From: Dongia sedimenti
GTDB lineage: Bacteria > Pseudomonadota > Alphaproteobacteria > Dongiales > Dongiaceae
Direction: 5' to 3'
Length of the DNA stretch: 64,000 bases
Assembly: GCA_030715195.1 (NCBI GenBank)
Contig: JAUYVI010000003.1
Location: 26,913-90,912 of the forward strand
The translations under genes and the position numbers were made by a program. This document shows, piece by piece, positions 17,801 to 27,194 of the stretch; position 1 is the stretch's first letter; the number at the start of each line of letters is the position of its first letter. The notes under the pieces are model-generated. The model was not told where the DNA came from and did no database searches. It was given only the letters and a program-made list of their open reading frames with translations.

Positions 17801-18111
17801 ACGGGCGTTATCTCTCCGGCGGGCAACGCCAGTCGGTGGCGGTGGCGCGCGCGCTGCTCTTGAACCCGCCGATCCTGGTGCTCGACGAGCCCACCAGCTC
17901 GATGGACAACAGCACCGAGAACACGTTCAAGCAGCGCCTCGGCGAGATCGTGCCGGGCAAGACCCTGCTTCTCGTCACGCACCGCAACTCGATGCTGAGC
18001 CTGGTCGATCGCCTGATCGTGCTCGATCGCGGCAAGGTGGTGGCCGACGGACCGAAGGCCGGCGTGCTCGACGCCCTGATGAAGGGCCGCATCCGGGCCA
18101 ACGAGGGTTGA
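14899..18111 (+). CDS. Type I secretion ABC transporter (LapB-like permease/ATPase) with long N-terminal disordered extension
   Basis: 1070 aa, versus about 700-720 for typical LapB/HlyB. Residues 1-355 are low-complexity Ala/Pro/Glu/Lys sequence with a 32-residue unit repeated twice (about 260-323). Then follow a C39-like domain without the catalytic cysteine (DPLLACLVIMTRIFG, LTP/MTPDLFLRA-type motif, LPAVLLLKN; about 358-490), a six-helix membrane domain (about 510-790) and the ATPase with Walker A GRIGSGKT (868-875), signature LSGGQRQ (about 973) and Walker B ILVLDEPTSSMD (about 993). The degenerate C39 domain is the mark of the LapB/LssB group that exports RTX adhesins. ATG 14899 is preferred over TTG 14860. 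HlyD and TolC partners follow directly. Confidence 0.9.
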   Translation: MGFKFGSRLDPKAASAKGTEESVAVEDTPLNRLRAGLGLQPAAPTLSASAAVEAKRVEPKISRPNESPSVQAQSPAVAASNAKPVEAKRAELKAPEAPEVKRAEVKPAPELKAPAPKAPEPMVAVPKAPEPRVAEPKAAERVVEPTVPEPKAVEPKPAPTITTPPRPVPPRPMATQAEPAPAANSVYPPSAERTMDAPGRGAGNNDPQQTSMSSSSSEAIKGGPGIRGTAESTSAGTASEAPAVTRAAAPASAQSTPTAGATRPSGAPQNASVSQNAPTAPNAPQGGTPPVGATRPSGAPQNASVSQNAPTAPNASQGGTPPAGVPPRAAAGATPPLHAAELVRTETPSVPIEYSGPTTRDDPLLACLVIMTRIFGSPKSPAALAAGLPIGDEGMTPDLFLRAADRATLSASQIRRKLDQVDKMSLPAVLLLKNRKACVLLAPPRAGMAEVATPDNLDGSHSYPLAELEAVYTGVQIVVRPKIRLDTRSADLTEAKPRNWFWTNVAKFMPVYGEVVVAALLINIFTIATSIFSMQVYDRVVPNKAESTMWYLAIGAIAIFAFDFMLRTLRAYFLDKAGKALDRKVSSSLFEHVLSIRMSSGPQSAGAFASNIQSYETLRDFFTSATLSALIDLPFVLIFLVIIYIIAGAVAIVPALLVPAVILVSIAVQGPMQKAVERSYREMAQKHAMLVETINGLDTIKTASAEGQMQRDWDGYVAASSSSAMTSRLWSTIAINFVIMASNLAFVGVLMVGCYEIFTHDPTSPYPALTTGAMVAASMLTSRAMAPLGQIAGLIVRFHQSWTSLKGLNRLMELPVERPQGKVFLRRPRIDGAIEFRNVMFKYPNAQTPALDGVSFRIAPGERVGIVGRIGSGKTTIERLVMALFEPTDGAVLVDGTDIRQLDPTDLRQSIGCVLQDPHLFFGSVKDNITLGAPYVDEESFLRAATLAGVDQFVRQHPLGYDMPCGENGRYLSGGQRQSVAVARALLLNPPILVLDEPTSSMDNSTENTFKQRLGEIVPGKTLLLVTHRNSMLSLVDRLIVLDRGKVVADGPKAGVLDALMKGRIRANEG
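15676..15867 (+). repeat. Tandem 96-bp direct repeat inside the secretion ATPase gene
   Basis: Two adjacent in-frame copies, 15676-15771 and 15772-15867, differ at only a few bases near their ends. Each encodes 32 residues beginning around TRPSGAPQNASVSQN. The near-identity at DNA level implies a recent duplication or ongoing homogenisation, in a part of the protein predicted to be disordered. Confidence 0.85.
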
Positions 18112-18121
18112 GGATCACACG

Positions 18122-19450
18122 ATGTCGCTGACCAACCGTGATCTTTGGATCGATCCCGCCGACACCGAGCGCGAGAGTATCCAGCGCTTCGGGCATATCC
18201 TGCTCGGTGCCATCCTGTTCGTCGTCTTCAGCTTCCTGGTCTGGTCGTATTTTGCCAGCCTCGACCAGATCACCCGCGGCGAGGGGAAGGTCATCCCCTC
18301 CAGCCAGACCCAGGTGATGCAAAGCCTCGACGGAGGTACGCTCTCGGAAATGCGCGTCCGCGAAGGCGATGTGGTCGAGAAGGATCAGGTCCTGCTGGTC
18401 ATCGACAACACGACGGCGAAGTTCAGTCTCTCGGAATTGAAGCAGCGCTACTACATCGCCTCGGCGGCGATCGCCCGCCTCCAGGCCGAGATCGCCGGCA
18501 AGAACGATCCCGACGAGATCGAGTTCCCCGCGGACATCATCAAGGACTCGCCCGACAAGGTGGCGCAGGAGCGCAGCCAGTTCGTCATCCGCCAGAGCCA
18601 GCTCTCGGCGCAGCTCGCGACCCTCCGGGACCAGTTGGAGCAGCGCAAGCAGGACATCAACGCGATCAACACCAAGATCTCATCGGCTGGCGCCGGTCTC
18701 GACGTGGCCGACCAGCAGCTCGCCATCCTCGGTCCCGCGGTCCGCGCCGGGGCCGCCTCCAAGGTCGATCTCTTGAAGGCGCAGCAGGAGGCGCAGAGCT
18801 ACAAGTCAGAGATGGCGAATGCCCGGGCCTCGCTGCCCGGTGCGCGTTCCGCGCTGCAGGAGGCGCAAAGCAAGCTGAGCGAGGCCGTGGCCACCTTCAA
18901 GGCGGAATCGGCCGGCGAACTCGCCAAGCAGCAGAGCGACCTCGCCAGCGTCAATGAATCGATGAAGGAAGCGAATGCCAAGGTCGGCCGCACCGAGCTG
19001 CGCTCGCCGGTCAAGGGCACGGTCAAGGAGATCAAGACCCGGACCATCGGCGGCGTGATCCAGCCGGCCCAGGACATTATGGAAATTGTTCCTATCGAGG
19101 ACACCCTGCTGATCGAGGCCCAGATCCGACCGCAGGACCGCGGCTTCATCGCCCCCAATCAGAAGGCAAAGGTTAAGATCACCGCCTATGACTACAGCAT
19201 TTATGGCGGTCTTGACGCCACGCTGGAGCAGATCAGCGCGGACGCCATCGAAAACGAAAAGAAGGAACTGTTCTTCCGGGTGCGGCTCCGGACGGATAAG
19301 AACTTTCTGGTCGGTAAGCAGGGCGAGCAGCTGCCCATCATCCCGGGCATGACCGCCACTGTGGATATCCTGACAGGAAATAAAACCGTTCTGGAATACC
19401 TCCTGAAGCCCATCCTCAAGGCCCGCGAGACCGCTCTTACCGAACGGTAA
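18122..19450 (+). CDS. HlyD-family type I secretion periplasmic adaptor
   Basis: 442 aa membrane fusion protein (LapC/HlyD type). A short cytoplasmic N-terminus is followed by one membrane span (about residues 28-50, GAILFVVFSFLVWSYF), a lipoyl-like half motif (SLDGGTLSEMRVREGDVVEK), a long periplasmic coiled coil (about 95-300, rich in Gln/Ala/Lys), the second lipoyl half (LRSPVKGTVKEIK) and a beta-barrel domain with the family motif IVPIEDTLLIEAQI. It starts 10 nt after the ATPase stop, so the two are co-transcribed. It would bridge the ABC exporter to the TolC-like pore encoded next. Confidence 0.93.
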   Translation: MSLTNRDLWIDPADTERESIQRFGHILLGAILFVVFSFLVWSYFASLDQITRGEGKVIPSSQTQVMQSLDGGTLSEMRVREGDVVEKDQVLLVIDNTTAKFSLSELKQRYYIASAAIARLQAEIAGKNDPDEIEFPADIIKDSPDKVAQERSQFVIRQSQLSAQLATLRDQLEQRKQDINAINTKISSAGAGLDVADQQLAILGPAVRAGAASKVDLLKAQQEAQSYKSEMANARASLPGARSALQEAQSKLSEAVATFKAESAGELAKQQSDLASVNESMKEANAKVGRTELRSPVKGTVKEIKTRTIGGVIQPAQDIMEIVPIEDTLLIEAQIRPQDRGFIAPNQKAKVKITAYDYSIYGGLDATLEQISADAIENEKKELFFRVRLRTDKNFLVGKQGEQLPIIPGMTATVDILTGNKTVLEYLLKPILKARETALTER

Positions 19451-19634
19451 AAGCGTCTTAATAAGTGTGTGCGGGCATTGGAAAAAGGTGGTGCGTGGCT
19501 TTTCGGAAACTGGTAAAAACGTGTCGGGTGGATTCGAAAGATTTTTCGGTTAACCAGTTGATTTCCTAGGATCTGCAACAGCGTTTGGATGGATGCCGAA
19601 TGCGGATCTGGTCAGGTGTGGGGAGTTTTTTGAG

Positions 19635-21032
19635 ATGAAGACTGTGTTTTTGAAGCAACACTCGCGGAGCGCGTTGTTGCTGGGTGCTGCGCTCGGGCTG
19701 GTCCTGAGCGCAGGTGGACCCGCGCAAGCCATGTCGTTGAAGGACGCCATTCAGCTCGTGCTCACGACGAACCCGGAAGTGGGCGTGGTCGCCAAGGATC
19801 GGCGTGCGGTGGATCAGGAGTTGCGCCAGGCCTGGGGCCTCTACTTTCCGCAGATCGATGTGAAGCTCGATGGCGGTCCGGAATTCACCGAGAGCGGCAG
19901 CGTGGACAACCCGCCCGCTACTCTCAATCAGGGGCCGCATGACAACGGCCGCTGGCTGGTGCGCACCGACGCGCAGATCACCCTGCAGCAGCGCTTGTTC
20001 GACGGCTTCGAGGCCGCCGCGGAAGTGCAGCGCCAGAAGGCCCGGGTGAACTCCGCGGCCGAACGGGTGCAGGACCAGTCGGAAGTTTCGGCGCTCGATG
20101 CGGTCGAGCAGTACCTGAACGTGCTGCGCGATCAGATGCGCCTGAAGAACGCCGAGGAGAACATCAAGAAGCATGAGGAGACCTTGGGCCTCGTGCAGAA
20201 GCGTGCCGATCTCGGCGGCGGCAACGTGGCCGACGTCAGCCAGGCGGAAGCCCGGTTGCAGACCGCGCGTTCGACCTACACGGATATTCAGGGCCAGCTG
20301 CGCGAGACGCAGACCCTGTTCCTGCAGGTTGTCGGCGTGCCGGCGACCGATCTCGAGGACGTGAAGGACGCGGATTTCAGCCGCCTTGCCGAGAACGTCG
20401 ACCTCTCGGTGCAGAAGGGCCTGGAGAACAATCCGAAGGTCCGGCTCGCCAAGCATGACGTGGAGCGCGCCGAGGCCGAAGTCCGCGAGCAGAATGCCAG
20501 CCTCTATCCGAAGCTGAACTTCGAGGCCGTGGGCTCGGTCAACCGCTACAACAGCGGCCTCGAGGAGAAGGACCACAACGCGCAGTTCCTGCTCGTCATG
20601 CGCTACAACATCTATCGCGGCGGCGCCGACATCGCGCGCATCAAGGAGTTCAAGGAGCGCCGCTCCGAGAGCCTTGAGCAGCTCCGTGTCCGCGAGCGCG
20701 AGGTCGAGCAGGACGTCCGCAGCTCCTGGGCCGCGCGCCAGACCCAGCAGGACCGCATCGGACTCCTGCAGAAGCAGGTCGCAGCCAACCAGCAGACCTA
20801 CGAAGGCTACGTCCAGCAGTTCGACATCGGCCAGCGCGGTCTGCTCGACGTGCTCGACGCCGCCAACGAACTGTTCATCTCGCAGGATCAGCTGATCCAG
20901 GCGCAGACCGAGGAGAACTTCGCGAACTTCCGGATCCTCGCCTCGCAGGGACAGTTGGTCGAATCCGCCAGCCTGACCTATCCGGTGGAAGGCACCGTCG
21001 GCCCGATCGACGAAGCCAAGAAGAATCCGTGA
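19635..21032 (+). CDS. TolC-family outer-membrane channel of the type I system
   Basis: 465 aa including a signal peptide (MKTVFLKQHSRSALLLGAA, cleavage near AQA). The mature protein shows the two repeated TolC-like halves (MSLKDAIQLVLTTNPEV and the later NPKVRLAKHDVERAEAE), with long Gln/Glu-rich helices ending with LDVLDAANELFISQDQLIQA. This forms the outer-membrane duct for the ABC-HlyD pump. ATG 19635 is chosen because it begins the signal peptide; the frame to 19593 adds polar residues. The 184-nt gap before it contains GGTTAACCAG, so it may have its own promoter. A strong terminator follows the gene. Confidence 0.9.
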   Translation: MKTVFLKQHSRSALLLGAALGLVLSAGGPAQAMSLKDAIQLVLTTNPEVGVVAKDRRAVDQELRQAWGLYFPQIDVKLDGGPEFTESGSVDNPPATLNQGPHDNGRWLVRTDAQITLQQRLFDGFEAAAEVQRQKARVNSAAERVQDQSEVSALDAVEQYLNVLRDQMRLKNAEENIKKHEETLGLVQKRADLGGGNVADVSQAEARLQTARSTYTDIQGQLRETQTLFLQVVGVPATDLEDVKDADFSRLAENVDLSVQKGLENNPKVRLAKHDVERAEAEVREQNASLYPKLNFEAVGSVNRYNSGLEEKDHNAQFLLVMRYNIYRGGADIARIKEFKERRSESLEQLRVREREVEQDVRSSWAARQTQQDRIGLLQKQVAANQQTYEGYVQQFDIGQRGLLDVLDAANELFISQDQLIQAQTEENFANFRILASQGQLVESASLTYPVEGTVGPIDEAKKNP

Positions 21033-21052
21033 TCGTCTGAGCTTCGCTCAAG

Positions 21053-21090
21053 AAAGGCCGTCGCCCGAAAGGGCGGCGGCCTTTTGCTTT
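21053..21090. terminator. Strong rho-independent terminator, bidirectional
   Basis: A 14-bp stem (21053-21066 with 21071-21084) capped by a GAAA tetraloop and followed by TTTTGCTTTT. One G-T wobble interrupts the pairing. On the opposite strand the same stem is followed by CTTTCTT, so it can also end the tRNA-Cys transcript. It closes the secretion operon 20 nt after the tolC-like gene. Confidence 0.9.
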
Positions 21091-21163
21091 TGGCGGCGCG
21101 GCAGGCAAGGCGCCGGTCGGGCGCCCAAGCCGGCCTGGATCTGCAATCTTGTCTGGGAAGGGT

Positions 21164-21237
21164 TGGAGGCCCGGGCCGGAATCGAACCGACATCAAAGGA
21201 TTTGCAGTCCTCTGCATAACCACTCTGCCACCGGGCC
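21164..21237 (-). tRNA. tRNA-Cys (anticodon GCA)
   Basis: 74 nt including an encoded CCA end. On the minus strand the 5' GGCCCGG pairs perfectly with the 3' CCGGGCC, followed by T and CCA. The anticodon loop is CTGCAAA, giving anticodon GCA; the T-arm has the standard GGTTCGATTCC. The gene faces the end of the secretion operon and shares its terminator. Nothing suggests an integrated element at its 3' end. Confidence 0.95.
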
Positions 21238-21424
21238 GGTGGGGAGCGGCACGTATAAGGCCCCGAACCGCCGGAATCAAGCCAAGTCGGAGCGGCCGTG
21301 CCCGGAACGGGCGCCCCTCGCAGCGTGTTGTCTGGGACCGGGGCACCGACTATAAACACTTGAATCGATTTAGCGTCCTCCCGCCGGAGGGCGTCTCCCT
21401 GAGGACTTCCAACCGAGGATTTCC

Positions 21425-22078
21425 ATGGACTACGCGGCCGCCCGGCAGCACATGATCGACAGCCAGATCAAGACGAACAAGGTCACCGACCCGAGCGTGA
21501 TCGAAGCCTTGGCTGCCCTGCCGCGCGAGGCCTTCGTGGCCGAAGCGCAGCGGAAGCTCGCCTATATCGATCGCCCGGTCGCGATCGGCGCCGGCCGCCG
21601 CATGACCGAGCCGATGGTGTTGGCGCGCCTGCTCCAGTCGGCGCATCTTAAGGGCGGTGAGACCGTGCTGGTCGTGGGGGCGGGGACCGGCTATAGCGCG
21701 GCCATCCTGTCCCGGCTGGTGAAGAAGGTCGTGGCGCTGGAATCCGCGCCGGAACTCGCCGATCGCGCCAAGGCGATCCTCGCGCAGCTCGGCGTCTCCA
21801 ATGTCGCGGTCGTCGCCGGCGATCTTGGCGCAGGGCGGCCCGCCGACGGCCCGTATGACTTCATCCTGGTGGATGGTGCCGCCGAGATCGTGCCGGATGC
21901 GCTGACCGCCCAGCTCGCCGATCGCGGACGGCTCGCGGTGGTGATCAAGGATCAGGGCATCGTCGGTCGCGGCACGATCCTCACCAAGGCCGATGGCGTG
22001 GTGACGCCGCGCGCGGTCTTCGACGCCGATGCCGAGGTCCTGCCTGGGTTCACGCGGCCGCAACGCTTCGTGTTCTAG
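21425..22078 (+). CDS. Protein-L-isoaspartate O-methyltransferase family protein
   Basis: 217 aa. It has the family N-terminus (RQHMIDSQIKTNKVTD), the LPREAFV motif, the RMTEPMVLARLLQ segment in place of the usual TISQPxxVA, and SAM motif I VLVVGAGTGYSAA. The substrate loop therefore differs from the canonical Pcm also found at the window end, so it may not be a true isoaspartyl repair enzyme. Many alphaproteobacteria carry this variant just upstream of a TolC gene, as here; TolC begins 50 nt downstream. Confidence 0.8.
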   Translation: MDYAAARQHMIDSQIKTNKVTDPSVIEALAALPREAFVAEAQRKLAYIDRPVAIGAGRRMTEPMVLARLLQSAHLKGGETVLVVGAGTGYSAAILSRLVKKVVALESAPELADRAKAILAQLGVSNVAVVAGDLGAGRPADGPYDFILVDGAAEIVPDALTAQLADRGRLAVVIKDQGIVGRGTILTKADGVVTPRAVFDADAEVLPGFTRPQRFVF

Positions 22079-22127
22079 TCTGTTCGTGATTTTAGGACTC
22101 CGAAGTGGCTGGAGGGGGAAGAGATCG

Positions 22128-23507
22128 ATGAGACGCGGTGGAAGATGGGCGGCGGTTTCGCTGTTCGCCTTGATGGCGGCCAGCGTCCAGGCCAATGCTG
22201 ACGATCTCAATGCGGCATTGAGCCAGACCTATATCGCCAATCCGACGCTCGATTCCGCCCGCGCCCAACTGCGCTCGACCGATGAAGGCGTGCCGCAGGC
22301 CTTGAGCGGCTGGCGTCCCACGGTGACGGCGCAGGCCAATGCCAGCGCCGCCTGGACGCATAACGGCACCAAGGCCCTGCCGGGCCAGACCATCACCGAT
22401 CGCAATCAGCAATTCTATCCGCGTACCTACAGCCTGACGGTGACCCAGCCGGTGTTCAACGGCTTCGGCACGGTGTCCGGCACGCAGGCTGCGGAGAACC
22501 GCGTGCGCTCGGGCCGCGCCCAGCTGCTCGACACCGAGCAGCAGGTGCTGTTCCAGGCGGTCCAGGCCTATATGTCGGTGGTGAGCAACACGTCGATCCT
22601 GGAGCTCAACCGCAACAACGTGAAGGTGCTGCAGGCCCAGCTGCAGGCGACGCAAGACCGCTTCGACGCCGGCGAGGTGACCAAGACCGACGTCAGCCAG
22701 GCCCAGGCGTCGTTGCAGGGCGCGATCGCCTCCCAGATCGCGGCGGAAGGCGATCTCACGGCTGCGAAGGCGGTCTATCGGCAGGTCATCGGGCAGGAGC
22801 CGGTCCAGCTCACCGTGCCCAACGTGCCGCCGAACCTGCCGCTCAGCGAAGCGGAGGTGGTCACCCTTTCGCAGCAGCAGCCGCTGGTCATCGCGGCACG
22901 GTTCATCGTCGATGCGACCAAGGACGACATCGACACGCAATTCTCGGAACTGCTGCCCTCGGTCAGCCTGCAAGGCTCGGTGTCGCACACCGACGAGCAG
23001 ACGAGCGACCGCGACCACGCCAATGACGGGACCATTCTCGGCGTGGTGACCGTGCCGCTCTACCAGGCCGGGGCGCCGGACTCGCGCGTGCGCCAGGCGA
23101 AACAGATCTATCAGCAAGCGATGCGCCAGCTCGACGAGTCGCGGCGCTCGGCGACTCAGCAGGCCGTCGCGGCATGGCAGGCGCTTGAGACCGCGCAGGC
23201 GCAGATCACCTCGTTCGAGGAACAGGTTCGCGCCAACAACATCGCGCTCGAGGGCGTGCGGCAGGAGCAGACGGTCGGTGCGCGCACCGTGCTCGACGTG
23301 CTCGACGCCGAGCAGGCGTTGCTCAATTCGAAGGTCAATCTCGTCACCGCGCAGACCAATCTGGTGATCGCGCGCTATCAGGTGCTGCAGGCCGCCGGCC
23401 GGCTGAACGTGAAGGATCTCGCGTTGAACGTGCCGGTCTACGATCCGGCGCAGCACTACAACGAAGTGCGCAACAAGTGGTGGGGCACCGGTCCCGCGGT
23501 GAAATGA
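22128..23507 (+). CDS. tolC: TolC-family outer-membrane efflux protein (second copy)
   Basis: 459 aa with a signal peptide (MRRGGRWAAVSLFALMAASV, cleavage near ANA). Internal TolC repeats are visible (LNAALSQTYIANPTLDSARA; LLPSVSLQGSVSH), as is the conserved RTVLDVLDAEQALLNSKV near the end. GGAGGGGG about 8 nt before ATG 22128 fixes the start. This copy occupies the conserved isoaspartyl-methyltransferase - tolC - popZ - valS neighbourhood, so it is probably the general-purpose TolC for drug efflux and secretion; the paralogue 1.1 kb upstream belongs to the type I operon. Confidence 0.9.
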   Translation: MRRGGRWAAVSLFALMAASVQANADDLNAALSQTYIANPTLDSARAQLRSTDEGVPQALSGWRPTVTAQANASAAWTHNGTKALPGQTITDRNQQFYPRTYSLTVTQPVFNGFGTVSGTQAAENRVRSGRAQLLDTEQQVLFQAVQAYMSVVSNTSILELNRNNVKVLQAQLQATQDRFDAGEVTKTDVSQAQASLQGAIASQIAAEGDLTAAKAVYRQVIGQEPVQLTVPNVPPNLPLSEAEVVTLSQQQPLVIAARFIVDATKDDIDTQFSELLPSVSLQGSVSHTDEQTSDRDHANDGTILGVVTVPLYQAGAPDSRVRQAKQIYQQAMRQLDESRRSATQQAVAAWQALETAQAQITSFEEQVRANNIALEGVRQEQTVGARTVLDVLDAEQALLNSKVNLVTAQTNLVIARYQVLQAAGRLNVKDLALNVPVYDPAQHYNEVRNKWWGTGPAVK

Positions 23508-23518
23508 ACGAATGAAAC

Positions 23519-23549
23519 TGCGAGTCGCGCTGCCGCGACTCGCAACTTT
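23519..23549 (+). terminator. Hairpin terminator after tolC
   Basis: A perfect 11-bp stem (23519-23529 with 23534-23544) with loop CTGC, followed by ACTTTC. The T-run is short, so termination may be partial. It ends 12-42 nt after the tolC stop. Confidence 0.7.
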
Positions 23550-23695
23550 CACCGCGCAAGATGTTGTGGAATCGCGGGTTTCGCTTCCCATTCCTTGAGT
23601 AAATCTCGAAGACTCATTAATATGACACCGCTGGAGCAATGGCTTTCGGCGCGTGTTTTCCGCGCCAGCGCTATGCGACTCGGCGGGGATCCGGA

Positions 23696-24427
<732 letters not shown>

Positions 24428-24534
24428 TTCCGCCGCTCTTGCCAGACCCCGAACAGCCGCTATAACCACGGAACGAAAAGTTTCGGGCCGGATCTGCAAA
24501 CCGGCTTAATCCTCTATTTTCCGGTGGTTAGCGG

Positions 24535-27189
24535 ATGACGTTGGAGAAGACCTTCCGGCCCGATGAGGTCGAGAAGCGGCAATACGAAGCCTGGGAGAAG
24601 TCGGGGGCCTTTGCCGGCCAGACCACCTCCAACAAGGTGCCCTATACGGTCATGATGCCGCCGCCGAACGTCACCGGCAGCCTGCACATGGGCCACGCCC
24701 TCAACATGACCCTGCAGGACGTCCTGATCCGCCACGAGCGGATGAAGGGACGCGACGCGCTCTGGCAGCCCGGCACCGACCATGCCGGCATCGCCACCCA
24801 GATGGTGGTCGAGCGCCAACTCGCGCAGCAGGGCGTGAAACGCACCGATCTCGGCCGCGAGAAGTTCGTCGAGAAGGTCTGGGAGTGGAAGGCGGAATCC
24901 GGCGGGATGATCACCCGCCAGCTCCGCCGGCTCGGCGCCTCGCCCGATTGGGCGAAGGAACGCTTCACCATGGACGAGGGCCTGAACAAGGCCGTCCGCA
25001 AGGCCTTCGTTGATCTCTACCGGGCCGGCCTGATCTACCGCGACAAGCGGCTGGTCAACTGGGACCCGAAGCTGCACACCGCGATCTCCGACCTCGAGGT
25101 CGTGCAGAAGCAGGAGAAGGGCAAGCTCTGGCACCTCAAGTACCCGGTGGAGGGCCAGCCAGAGCGCTATCTCATCGTCGCGACCACGCGGCCGGAGACC
25201 ATGCTCGGCGACACTGCGGTCGCGGTGCATCCCGAAGACGAGCGCTACAAGGATCTGGTCGGCAAGAAGGTGGTGCTGCCGCTGGTCGGCCGACCTATCC
25301 CCGTGGTCGCCGACGAATACGCCGATCCGGAAACCGGCTCGGGCGCGGTGAAGATCACGCCGGCGCATGACTTCAACGACTTCGAGGTCGGCAAACGCCA
25401 TGCGCTGGAGATGATCAATATCTTCGACCGCGACGCGAAGCTGAACGAGAACGTGCCGGCGAAGTATCAGGGCCTCAGCCGCGAGGCCGCGCGCAAGATC
25501 GTGCTGGAGGATCTCGAGGCGCTCGGCCTGGTCGAGCGGATCGACGAGCATCCGATGACCAAGCCCTATGGCGACCGCTCCGACGTGGTGATCGAGCCCT
25601 GGCTCACCGACCAGTGGTATTGCGACGCCAAGACCCTGGCCCAGCCCGCGATCAAGGCGGTGGAGGAGGGGCGCACCGTCTTCGTGCCCCGGAACTGGGA
25701 GAACACCTATTTCGAATGGATGCGCAACATCCAGCCCTGGTGCATCTCGCGCCAGCTCTGGTGGGGCCACCAGATCCCGGCCTGGTATGCGGAGGACGGC
25801 AAGGTGTTCGTCGCCTATACCGAGGAAGAGGCGCAGGCCGAGGCCGACAAGCATTACGGCGCGCCGACCAAGCTGGTTCGCGATTCCGACGTGCTCGACA
25901 CGTGGTTTTCTTCCGGCCAGTGGCCGTATTCCACGCTGGGTTGGCCCGATAAGACGCCCGAGCTTGCGCGCTACTACCCGGGTGACGTGCTGGTCACCGG
26001 CTTCGACATCATCTTCTTCTGGGTCGCCCGCATGATGATGATGGGCCTCCACTTCATGGGCGATGTGCCGTTCAAGACGGTCTACATCCACGCGCTGGTG
26101 CGCGACGAGCACGGCCAGAAGATGTCGAAGTCCAAGGGCAATGTGATCGACCCCCTGGACCTGATCGACAAATATGGCGCCGATGCCTTGCGCTTTACCC
26201 TGGTGGCGCAGGCCGGCCAGGGCCGCGACATCAAGATGTCGGAGCAGCGGGTCGAGGGCTATCGCAACTTCGCGACCAAGCTCTGGAACGCCGCGCGCTT
26301 CTGCGAGATGAACGGCTGCGTGGCCGTGCCGGATTTCGATCCGAAATCGGCGCGGCAGAACCTCAATCGCTGGATCATCGGCCGCCTGGTGAAAGCGCGC
26401 CAGGCCGTCGATCTCGCGCTGGAAGGCTATCGCTTCGACACTTCGGCCGCCGCGCTCTACCAGTTCGCCTGGGGCGAGTTCTGCGACTGGCATCTCGAGT
26501 TCGCCAAGCCGGTCTTCCTCGGCGAGGACGAAGCGGCCAAGGCCGAGACCCGCGCCGTCACCGCCTGGGTGCTGGGCCAGCTCCTGCACCTGATGCACCC
26601 GCTGATGCCTTTCATCACCGAGGAACTCTGGGCCCAGGTCGGCCCCAAGGGGTCCGGCGCGCTGATGACCGCGCATTGGCCGGAACTCGCGCCGGACCTG
26701 ATCGATGCCAAGGCCGATGCCGACCTCGACTGGGTGATCCGCCTGATCGGCGAGGTCCGCGCGCTCCGCACCGAGATGAACGTGGCGCCGGGCGCGCAGG
26801 TCAACTTCGTGATCAAGGATGCCGGGACGGAGACGAAAGACCGGGTCGCCCAATACGGCGATCTGATCCGCCGCCTCGCGCGCGCCGAGCAAATCGACAT
26901 CATCAGCGGCGAGCCGCCGAAAGGTGCCGCGCAGATCGTGCTCGACGAGGCGACGGTGTTCCTGCCGCTGGCCGGAATCATCGACATCGCCAAGGAACGG
27001 GCGCGCCTGACCAAGGAACTCGACAAGGCGAAGAGCGAGGCCGAGCGCATCGAGAAGAAGCTCGCCAACCCGCAATTCGTCTCGCGCGCCGACCCGACGG
27101 TGATCGAGGAACAGCGCACCAAGCTGGCCGAGTTCGAGCAGGCGAAAGCGAAGTTTGCGCAGGCGCTGGAGCGGCTGGCGGGAGTGTAA
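24535..27189 (+). CDS. valS: Valine-tRNA ligase
   Basis: 884 aa class I aminoacyl-tRNA synthetase charging tRNA-Val. The HIGH motif occurs in [15 protein letters not shown] near residues 42-56 and the KMSKS motif at 529-533. The editing domain lies between them ([14 protein letters not shown]). The anticodon-binding region is followed by the C-terminal coiled coil typical of ValRS (about 815-884, [20 protein letters not shown]). Length and start (ATG 24535) are normal for the alphaproteobacterial enzyme. Confidence 0.98.
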   Translation: MTLEKTFRPDEVEKRQYEAWEKSGAFAGQTTSNKVPYTVMMPPPNVTGSLHMGHALNMTLQDVLIRHERMKGRDALWQPGTDHAGIATQMVVERQLAQQGVKRTDLGREKFVEKVWEWKAESGGMITRQLRRLGASPDWAKERFTMDEGLNKAVRKAFVDLYRAGLIYRDKRLVNWDPKLHTAISDLEVVQKQEKGKLWHLKYPVEGQPERYLIVATTRPETMLGDTAVAVHPEDERYKDLVGKKVVLPLVGRPIPVVADEYADPETGSGAVKITPAHDFNDFEVGKRHALEMINIFDRDAKLNENVPAKYQGLSREAARKIVLEDLEALGLVERIDEHPMTKPYGDRSDVVIEPWLTDQWYCDAKTLAQPAIKAVEEGRTVFVPRNWENTYFEWMRNIQPWCISRQLWWGHQIPAWYAEDGKVFVAYTEEEAQAEADKHYGAPTKLVRDSDVLDTWFSSGQWPYSTLGWPDKTPELARYYPGDVLVTGFDIIFFWVARMMMMGLHFMGDVPFKTVYIHALVRDEHGQKMSKSKGNVIDPLDLIDKYGADALRFTLVAQAGQGRDIKMSEQRVEGYRNFATKLWNAARFCEMNGCVAVPDFDPKSARQNLNRWIIGRLVKARQAVDLALEGYRFDTSAAALYQFAWGEFCDWHLEFAKPVFLGEDEAAKAETRAVTAWVLGQLLHLMHPLMPFITEELWAQVGPKGSGALMTAHWPELAPDLIDAKADADLDWVIRLIGEVRALRTEMNVAPGAQVNFVIKDAGTETKDRVAQYGDLIRRLARAEQIDIISGEPPKGAAQIVLDEATVFLPLAGIIDIAKERARLTKELDKAKSEAERIEKKLANPQFVSRADPTVIEEQRTKLAEFEQAKAKFAQALERLAGV

Positions 27190-27194
27190 GATTG

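Noticed and set aside
15544..17982. 812-codon open frame on the minus strand
   Set aside because: Lies wholly opposite the type I ATPase, is extremely rich in Arg, His and Asp, has no domain, and is the expected by-product of GC-rich third positions.
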